Below, piece after piece: positions 1-4,771 of a stretch of DNA of 7,108 nt. Position 1 is the stretch's first letter, and the number at the start of each line of letters is the position of its first letter. The notes beneath the pieces were generated by a model, which saw only the letters and a program-made list of their open reading frames with translations, was not told the DNA's origin and did not search any database. The stretch is from assembly GCA_023129675.1 (NCBI GenBank), contig JAGMBM010000204.1, positions 1-7,108 on the forward strand. The letters run 5' to 3'. The position numbers and the translations under genes are program-made. The stretch is from Hadesarchaea archaeon (lineage in GTDB: Archaea; Hadarchaeota; Hadarchaeia; Hadarchaeales; Hadarchaeaceae).

Positions 1-299
1 TCGTCGAGCAAATCCCGGGCGTTTTTAAGGGCCCCCGCCGTGCCCAAGAGCTTTTCAGTTTCTTCACTGTACTTGATTTTAACCCCAAATCCCTTTCCAT
101 CACCAAAATACTCTTTGATTTTCTCACCAAGATAACCGACACACAACACGATATCAGAAATTCCACCTTGTCTAAGCAAGTTTAGCTGATGTTCCAAAAA
201 TGGTTTGCCCTGAATCTGGATCATAGATTTTGGAATTTCCTCTGTTAACGGTTTAAGCCGTGCCCCCAACCCTCCTACAAGGATAACCGCTTGCATCAT
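1..299 (-). CDS. Sugar-1-phosphate nucleotidyltransferase, N-terminal part (cut by window edge)
   Basis: This enzyme family joins a sugar 1-phosphate to an NTP, releasing pyrophosphate and giving the nucleotide sugar used by glycosyltransferases. I translated the reverse strand by hand. It begins with two adjacent ATG codons (299 and 296); the second gives the family-typical opening MQAVILVGGLGARLKPLT. Counting from it, the nucleotide-binding loop is G8-G9-x-G11-x-R13 followed by P16-x-T18 and P22-K23. Next come KPFLEHQL (31-38), VGYLGEKI (53-60), a YFGDG segment near 65 and GTAGALKNA (85-93), which lies by the active site in this fold. The mix of KPFLE, GYLGE and LGTAGA resembles the GDP-mannose pyrophosphorylase/HddC branch, so a GDP-sugar product is possible, but the half lost beyond the window decides substrate. 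It is transcribed divergently from the epimerase at 434. No strong ribosome-binding site is visible; GGGG at 304-307 is the nearest purine run. Confidence 0.93.
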   Translation of the reverse strand, partial: MMQAVILVGGLGARLKPLTEEIPKSMIQIQGKPFLEHQLNLLRQGGISDIVLCVGYLGEKIKEYFGDGKGFGVKIKYSEETEKLLGTAGALKNARDLLD

Positions 300-333
300 C
301 TCGCCCCGACTTGCTTGTATCATTTCATATTGG

Positions 334-341
334 ATTTTAGG
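334..341 (-). promoter_or_regulatory. Possible BoxA (TATA) of the nucleotidyltransferase gene
   Basis: On the minus strand this reads CCTAAAAT. It would place a transcript start near 312 and leave a leader of roughly a dozen bases before the tandem ATG at 299/296. The match to an archaeal TATA element is only fair, and the region has other AT-rich stretches. Confidence 0.3.
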
Positions 342-393
342 TGGCCTTTCGTAAATACTGCGCTAATCGGGGACTTGGCAACAGCAGTTCAAG

Positions 394-400
394 TTTAAAT
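394..400 (+). promoter_or_regulatory. BoxA (TATA) candidate of the epimerase gene
   Basis: The sequence reads AAGTTTAAAT ending at 400. A transcript starting about 26 bases downstream of its centre begins near 420-424, just before the GGTGAT at 425-430 and the CTG at 434. If so, the GTG at 341 and the ATGs at 401 and 407 lie upstream of the mRNA and cannot be starts. Confidence 0.55.
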
Positions 401-424
401 ATGAACATGCAGCGTGTTTGTATA

Positions 425-430
425 GGTGAT
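425..430 (+). promoter_or_regulatory. Shine-Dalgarno GGTGAT deciding the epimerase start
   Basis: GGTGAT is a six-base exact match to the archaeal Shine-Dalgarno GGAGGTGAT. Its spacing fits initiation at CTG 434. The next alternative, TTG at 443, would be unusually far away. Confidence 0.5.
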
Positions 431-433
431 TAC

Positions 434-1360
434 CTGAAGATATTGGTTACCGGCGGGGCGGGGTTCGTCGGCTCGAACATAGCAAAAGAGGCCATTAAGA
501 AAGGGTGGGAAGTCCGCGTCCTCGATAATTTTTTCCTTGGCTCGTCGGAGAACCTCAACGACATAATCGACGAAATTGAATTGATACGGGGTGATGTCAG
601 AAACGAAAAACTCGTGAACAAGGCAACTCGGGGCGTTGACTACATTTTTCATCAAGCCGCGGTTTCCTCATCGCAGATGTTTGTGCCAGACCCAAGCTTT
701 GGGATTTCGGTGAATGTCCAGGGCTTCGCTAATCTATTGCGTTACGCCCAGGAGAATAGTGTTCGAAGGGTCATCCACGCATCGACCTCTACCATTTACG
801 GTGCTCTCCCAACTCCCCACAGGGAGGATATGCGCATAGAGCGATGCCCGAACTTCTACGCTACGACCAAGTTGTCCAGTGAGTATCTGGCAAAAACTTT
901 TACCCTTAATCGCGGCCTTGAAACAGTCGGTCTCAGGTATTTCAGCATTTACGGCCCCGGGGAGAAACCCAAGGGAGAATACGCGAACCTGATCACCCAA
1001 TTTCTTTGGTGGATGAAAAAAGGAGAACGACCGGTAATTTATGGTGATGGCTCACAAACAAGGGATTTTACGTACGTAAAGGATGTCGTCAAGGCGAACT
1101 TCCTGGCGGCGAAGAGGAAAAATGCCTCTGGAGAAATTTTTAACGTCGGAACTGGGAAGTCTGCCAGTGTGAACGCTGCGACCGCCCTGCTCAACAAATA
1201 CCTAGGGACTGGTATAAAGCCCAAGTACGCGCGGAACCCGATAAAGGGTTACGTCTATCACACCAAGGCCGATATGACCAAGTCCAAAAAGCTCCTTGGG
1301 TTCAAGGCCGAGACATCACTAGAAAAAGGTCTTAAGATGTTAGTAAGGTGTTACGAATAG
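434..1360 (+). CDS. NAD-dependent nucleotide-sugar epimerase/dehydratase (extended SDR, GalE-like)
   Basis: This cytoplasmic enzyme would oxidise and re-reduce an NDP-bound sugar on a tightly held NAD, typically as a 4-epimerase; a dehydratase is also possible. I chose the CTG at 434 as start because it gives the canonical opening (M)KILVTGGAGFVGS after a GGTGAT motif and makes a 308-residue protein, the usual family length. The frame is open from a GTG at 341, but that extra sequence resembles no family N-terminus. With CTG as residue 1, the Rossmann motif is G7-x-x-G10-x-x-G13, the NAD-ribose acid is D31, the Ser/Thr site lies in STSTIYG (117-123) and the catalytic pair is Y142-x3-K146. Substrate-side motifs RYFSIYGPG, GDGSQTRDFTYVKD and FNVGTG follow. 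The end (HTKADMTKSKKLLGF) is typical of UDP-GlcNAc/UDP-glucose 4-epimerase relatives. The gene converges on the flippase gene with only 23 bases between stop codons. Exact substrate is not readable. Confidence 0.93.
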   Translation: MKILVTGGAGFVGSNIAKEAIKKGWEVRVLDNFFLGSSENLNDIIDEIELIRGDVRNEKLVNKATRGVDYIFHQAAVSSSQMFVPDPSFGISVNVQGFANLLRYAQENSVRRVIHASTSTIYGALPTPHREDMRIERCPNFYATTKLSSEYLAKTFTLNRGLETVGLRYFSIYGPGEKPKGEYANLITQFLWWMKKGERPVIYGDGSQTRDFTYVKDVVKANFLAAKRKNASGEIFNVGTGKSASVNAATALLNKYLGTGIKPKYARNPIKGYVYHTKADMTKSKKLLGFKAETSLEKGLKMLVRCYE

Positions 1361-1383
1361 AGATCTGGGCAAAAGCTTTGGCT

Positions 1384-2961
1384 TCAACCCTGGTCAGATA
1401 ACCTTTTTATCCCAATAAACTTCCTCGCAACTCGAAGCAACCATTTTGGAATTGGCATGGTATTTTTTAACAGTAGGAGGTCGTCCCATGTCAACGCTCT
1501 CGTGAGCAATATCCATGCCCCGTAAAAGAGCAAGCTCGGTATCATGACAACGAAAAGCTCGAGGAGAGGTGGTAAGTTTATAATCAACTTTAACCCGGAA
1601 ACCATGAGCAGGGTAAGTAAACCCCCGATCAGTGCCTTGATGAGATGCGATGAAGGAATTTTGAACTTGACGTATTTTCGCGCAAAATTGAGTGAGAGCG
1701 AGAGGCCGACTAGCATAGAGAGGAAAGTCGCTACTGCTGCACCCTCGATGCCGTAAGGGAGAATCAAAATGAGGTTCAACGCGAAATTGGAGCATCCCAT
1801 AATAACCACGACCACTGTAATAATGGCCGGTTTTCCTATACCCAAAATCACCCTATTTGAAATAGTGTAAAGCGTCTGGACAATTGCGGCAAGCGCAAGA
1901 ATTTGGAGTGCGACGCTCGCAGCAAGGTATTCAGATCCAAAGAGCGTGGAGATCACCACACCAGGGAAAGTTATGATGATAAGCGCTGCGGGAATGATGA
2001 AGATGAAAGAAAACTTTATGAGTGTGTGCATTGCCTCCCCGATGAGTTCATGCTTCCGCTTAGCCCAAAGTTCAGAAATCATCGGAAAGAGAACTGCCCC
2101 CATAGCTGCTGGAAAATATAGCAATAGGTTCGCGACTGGATACGCAACTTGATAAAAGCCTACTTCAGGGAGCGAGCGGAACATCGCGAGCACTAGAGTG
2201 CCCATATAACCAATTATCACACCCGCTAGCGCGCCGATCAACACCGGCAATGCAAACGTGAATAATTCTTTAAGTAACCCCTTGGAAATTTCAAGTTTTG
2301 CCTTTATAACGTTGGCATGTCTCTTTATGAAAAGACCAGACGCAATGAGTACAGTCCCCCCCAAACCTGCTAAATACGCAAGCGCAACATTTGCGACATT
2401 AAAGCCCAAAATCCAAAGTAAAGGAAAAACAAAAACAAAAGGAAGAAATATTTCAAAAAATCCCAGCAGTGAGAAAGGCACGATATCCTGAAGCGCCCGA
2501 AACGTCGTTTTGAAAGTATAGAAAATAGCCTGGAATAAGAACCATCCACTTAAAACTTTAATAACCAATGATGCTTCCAACGTCCCAAAAACTGTGAGAG
2601 CTATTTGATCAGAAAAAGCGATCAAAATAAAAGCTACGAAAAGAGAAAAAAGTACTTGCACGAGCATGAGGGTGGTCATGGTCGATTTTATTTGATTAAA
2701 TTGTTTTTGAGCAACGAATTTGGGGATGGATCTTACAACAGCTTGACCAACGCCTAAATCGCGGAATGCGCCAAACATTGAAACGAACATAAACACAGCA
2801 ATAAAGAGACCATAACCTGCATCACCCAGGGTGCGGGCGAGAAATACACGGAGGAGGAAGCCGACCACAGCAGAGACGACTAACGCGGTGAAAACAATGG
2901 TACTTCCCCTGGCAAAGCGTCTGGCATAGCTTTTCTTGGCCTCGGATGTAGCTTCACCCAT
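1384..2961 (-). CDS. Wzx-type polysaccharide/oligosaccharide flippase (MOP superfamily)
   Basis: This integral membrane protein would flip a lipid-linked oligosaccharide to the outer face of the cytoplasmic membrane for polymerisation or transfer to protein. The frame also opens at a TTG at 2970, but GGAG at 2974-2977 is too close to it, so I prefer the ATG at 2961 (525 residues). Hydrophobic stretches allow about 14 membrane helices, the usual RfbX/Wzx number. The first helix is preceded by a basic run (KKSYARRFARG). The family signature follows it: RVFLARTLGDAGYGLF, then GAFRDLGVGQAVVRSIPKF. Other helices lie near residues 95-117, 162-185, 232-259, 315-337, 375-399 and 439-487. The short C-terminal tail is basic. 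It is transcribed divergently from the glycosyltransferase at 3083, which supports a shared glycan substrate. The first half of the gene is AT-rich. A lipid-II-flippase-like (MurJ) role is unlikely in this setting. Confidence 0.93.
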   Translation of the reverse strand: MGEATSEAKKSYARRFARGSTIVFTALVVSAVVGFLLRVFLARTLGDAGYGLFIAVFMFVSMFGAFRDLGVGQAVVRSIPKFVAQKQFNQIKSTMTTLMLVQVLFSLFVAFILIAFSDQIALTVFGTLEASLVIKVLSGWFLFQAIFYTFKTTFRALQDIVPFSLLGFFEIFLPFVFVFPLLWILGFNVANVALAYLAGLGGTVLIASGLFIKRHANVIKAKLEISKGLLKELFTFALPVLIGALAGVIIGYMGTLVLAMFRSLPEVGFYQVAYPVANLLLYFPAAMGAVLFPMISELWAKRKHELIGEAMHTLIKFSFIFIIPAALIIITFPGVVISTLFGSEYLAASVALQILALAAIVQTLYTISNRVILGIGKPAIITVVVVIMGCSNFALNLILILPYGIEGAAVATFLSMLVGLSLSLNFARKYVKFKIPSSHLIKALIGGLLTLLMVSGLKLIINLPPLLELFVVMIPSLLFYGAWILLTRALTWDDLLLLKNTMPIPKWLLRVARKFIGIKRLSDQG

Positions 2962-2973
2962 AATTTTCAACCG

Positions 2974-2977
2974 CTCC
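2974..2977 (-). promoter_or_regulatory. Shine-Dalgarno GGAG of the flippase gene
   Basis: On the minus strand GGAG lies 12 bases before the ATG at 2961 and 3 bases before the TTG at 2970. The spacing is slightly long for the ATG but too short for the TTG, so it favours the ATG. Confidence 0.45.
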
Positions 2978-3001
2978 TAGCAAGATGTGATAACCCTACC
3001 A

Positions 3002-3014
3002 ACATTTAAAATGT
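3002..3014. promoter_or_regulatory. Symmetric TATA-like element between flippase and glycosyltransferase
   Basis: The sequence acatttaaaatgt is a perfect inverted repeat with six-base arms and one central base. On the minus strand it predicts a flippase transcript starting near 2982, giving a 21-base leader that contains GGAG. Because it is symmetric it could also serve the divergent glycosyltransferase, with a start near 3034. Confidence 0.5.
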
Positions 3015-3046
3015 CATTTAGGCCACCATGAAAATTGCCCTGTACG

Positions 3047-3053
3047 ATTTAAG
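3047..3053 (+). promoter_or_regulatory. Possible second BoxA of the glycosyltransferase gene
   Basis: The sequence ATTTAAG would give a transcript start near 3074-3078, just before the ATG at 3083 and after the ATG at 3068. That would make a nearly leaderless mRNA. Another AT-rich run (CTTAAAAT, 3056-3063) is too close to the start to fit. Confidence 0.3.
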
Positions 3054-3082
3054 TCCTTAAAATAAAGATGGAAGTAGAGAAC

Positions 3083-4423
3083 ATGAAGAAAATAAACGTG
3101 CTTCAAGTATGTAGTTACCTGGGTCTGGGGGGCATTCAAAAAAGCTTACAAATAATCACAAAATACCTCGATAGGAGTATCTTCAACGTTTCGGTTTGTG
3201 TCTTGGTGCCTGGGGGCGTGAGGGAAAGGGCAATCAAGGAAATGGGAATAAAGGTTTATAACGTGGACAAAAGTCCTGAAAAATTTGCTAAATTGATTGA
3301 AGATGAAAAAATTCGCATAGTCCATTTCCATGGTGGCGAAAAGGAGTTCCCAGTTTTCATAAAAGCTGCAAAAGAAGCCGGCGCTTTAGCAATCATTTTG
3401 ATGGACGTAGCGGGCAAAATAATCGATCCAGAAACAAGTAAATTGATCGACCGCCATTTAATAAGTAAGATGATAGCCCTTCGATACAAGAAATGGTATA
3501 AGGTGTCTAGCGAAGAGTTCCATAAAAATTGTAGGGTGTTGTATTACCCAATTGATTTAGACAAGACCAAACATTTCAAAATATCTAGCGATGAAATCTT
3601 GCGTGAAAGGAAAAAACTTGGGATGGAACCAAACGATTTGGTAATTGGTGGAATTGGGAGACCAGACATTTCAAAATGGGGTGATATTGTCGGCATAATA
3701 TCTCACCTCATCAAAAGAGTTCCAAATGTCAAGTATTTGGCAATGGGTCTCCCTGAATTAAAAAAGATGGAAATCAGAAAGAGAAATTTGGATAAATATT
3801 TTGTTTATTTGAGTCCTGATCCAAATGTCGCAAAATTTTATTGTTTAATCGATATTTTCGCACTTTCTTCTTCTAGAGGAGGTGAAACATTTGGTCGCAC
3901 AGTAGCAGAGGCGATGTCCTACAAGAAACCTGTAGTGGTCCGCTCCACGCCACTCGCAGATAATGCTCAGATAGAGCTGGTGGATAACGGTAAAACTGGT
4001 TTCGTTGTTTATTCCCCAAATGCATTTGCCGAGGCAATTGCCTACTTGGCGTCGAACAGAGCGGTAGCTAGGAGAATGGGGCTGGCCGGCTACGCAAAAG
4101 TGAAGAGGGGATATGAGGCCAAAAAAATTACGAAGATGTTAGAAAAGCGCATCCTAGAGCTTTTGATAGCGAGGGGGATGAAAATCCACCAAAAAATTTT
4201 AAGAAAGTACGAAAAAATCAGTCAATTTCCCTCACGTAAGAACATCGACGACTTCGAAGTTGAATACGAGCGGAGGCTCAGAGATTGCGTCGGGAAACCA
4301 GATTTGATCAAAATTCTCGTCGGCAAGCATGTAGCGTTTAGCCCATTAATACGGAAGTTCATCAGAAGTGTTAGGTTTACCAATTTTAGAAATACGATTA
4401 TGAGGTTCCGTGAAAGGCGGTAG
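3083..4423 (+). CDS. GT-B fold glycosyltransferase, GT4-like, with basic C-terminal extension
   Basis: It would transfer a sugar from a nucleotide sugar to a lipid-linked or growing glycan at the inner membrane face. I chose ATG 3083 (446 residues) over the in-frame ATG at 3068 because it gives a typical opening, MKKINVLQVCSYLGLGGIQKSL, and GGAAGT at 3070-3075 sits 7 bases upstream. The N-terminal Rossmann half carries the glycine loop near residues 14-17 and the VHFHGG strand end near 80-85. The C-terminal half begins with LVIGGIGRPD (186-195). It contains the retaining-GT E-x7-E motif, E268 (GGETFG) and E276 (AEAM), followed by NGKTGFVV (302-309). The conserved fold ends near residue 350; the last 90 or so residues are strongly basic and helix-rich, with no family I recognise, and could hold the enzyme to membrane or a partner. 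GC is about 37% to 3900 and about 50% over the next 240 bases. Sugar specificity is not readable. Confidence 0.9.
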   Translation: MKKINVLQVCSYLGLGGIQKSLQIITKYLDRSIFNVSVCVLVPGGVRERAIKEMGIKVYNVDKSPEKFAKLIEDEKIRIVHFHGGEKEFPVFIKAAKEAGALAIILMDVAGKIIDPETSKLIDRHLISKMIALRYKKWYKVSSEEFHKNCRVLYYPIDLDKTKHFKISSDEILRERKKLGMEPNDLVIGGIGRPDISKWGDIVGIISHLIKRVPNVKYLAMGLPELKKMEIRKRNLDKYFVYLSPDPNVAKFYCLIDIFALSSSRGGETFGRTVAEAMSYKKPVVVRSTPLADNAQIELVDNGKTGFVVYSPNAFAEAIAYLASNRAVARRMGLAGYAKVKRGYEAKKITKMLEKRILELLIARGMKIHQKILRKYEKISQFPSRKNIDDFEVEYERRLRDCVGKPDLIKILVGKHVAFSPLIRKFIRSVRFTNFRNTIMRFRERR

Positions 4424-4439
4424 ATCGGATTCGGTATTC

Positions 4440-4448
4440 AAATTTAAA
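4440..4448. promoter_or_regulatory. Orphan TATA-like element
   Basis: AAATTTAAA matches the TTTAAA core of the BoxA candidates in this window but lies just after the glycosyltransferase stop. On the plus strand it would start a transcript near 4470, where there is no recognised gene. Chance occurrence in an AT-rich spacer is possible. Confidence 0.3.
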
Positions 4449-4465
4449 CACAGTTGGAACGCTGC

Positions 4466-4477
4466 TTTATTTGTCTT
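4466..4477 (+). terminator. T-rich tract, possible terminator of the glycosyltransferase transcript
   Basis: Nine of twelve bases are T, about 40 bases after the stop codon. Archaeal RNA polymerase commonly stops at U-rich tracts without a hairpin. Confidence 0.3.
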
Positions 4478-4511
4478 GCTACGAATCCAATCAAATTCGG
4501 TTGGAGCTTAA

Positions 4512-4546
4512 GCATGCCTGGCAAACTGTGAAAACGGTGGGCATGC
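4512..4546. repeat. Inverted repeat GCATGCC/GGCATGC
   Basis: Seven-base perfect arms at 4512-4518 and 4540-4546 flank a 21-base loop. It could be a hairpin in a transcript of either strand or a protein-binding site. Confidence 0.45.
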
Positions 4547-4566
4547 AGCACTTTCGAGAAATACAC

Positions 4567-4590
4567 GGGGAAATCGAAAAGTACTTCCCC
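4567..4590. repeat. Inverted repeat GGGGAA/TTCCCC
   Basis: Six-base arms at 4567-4572 and 4585-4590 flank a 12-base loop. On the minus strand it lies about 180 bases after the secreted-protein stop and is followed by GTGTATTTCT, so it could shape the 3' end of that transcript, though the T-run is poor. Confidence 0.35.
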
Positions 4591-4771
4591 TCTTAAGAAA
4601 ACCTTTGAGGCAATCTTGGAGTTATGAAAACAAATTTCTGACCCTTTATCTATATTTTCCCTGGGGTTCTGCTGCGTATTATGGACCTTTAGCGTTTGAT
4701 GCCTTCGGTGATGCATTTCGGGACTTTTGCTGCGTCCCTCCAGAACTCGGGTTGACTTGCCGCCGGTCACC

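Larger units (their letters stand above)
4424..4771. other. Gap of about 350 bases without a convincing gene
   Basis: This stretch lies between the convergent 3' ends of the glycosyltransferase and secreted-protein genes. A 108-codon reverse frame (4444-4770) and short forward frames exist, but their products are rich in His, Gln, Asn and Arg, resemble nothing I know and lack ribosome-binding sites. It does hold a TATA-like element, a T-rich tract and several short inverted repeats, listed separately. I see no tRNA, C/D-box or CRISPR-like pattern. Confidence 0.6.

Noticed and set aside
341..433. N-terminal extension of the epimerase from GTG 341 or ATG 401/407
   Set aside because: The extra residues match no SDR N-terminus, and the TATA-like element at 394-400 lies inside this stretch.
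734..1000. Reverse-strand frame of 88 codons inside the epimerase gene
   Set aside because: It is a shadow of a well-conserved SDR coding region and has no family resemblance.
1371..1380. AAAGCTTT palindrome between the convergent epimerase and flippase stops
   Set aside because: It is too short to form a meaningful terminator hairpin and is not followed by a clear T-run on either strand.
4482..4505. Short overlapping inverted repeats (CGAAT/ATTCG and TCCAA/TTGGA) hinting at a tRNA-like T-arm
   Set aside because: Arms are only five bases, no acceptor stem or anticodon arm can be found around them, and the loop lacks the TTCGA-type pattern.
4444..4770. A 108-codon reverse-strand frame beginning at the stop of the secreted-protein gene
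   Set aside because: Its product is rich in His, Asn, Gln and Arg, resembles no family and does not continue the repeat motif of the upstream gene. The GTG start lies inside the only purine motif, so no ribosome-binding site precedes it.
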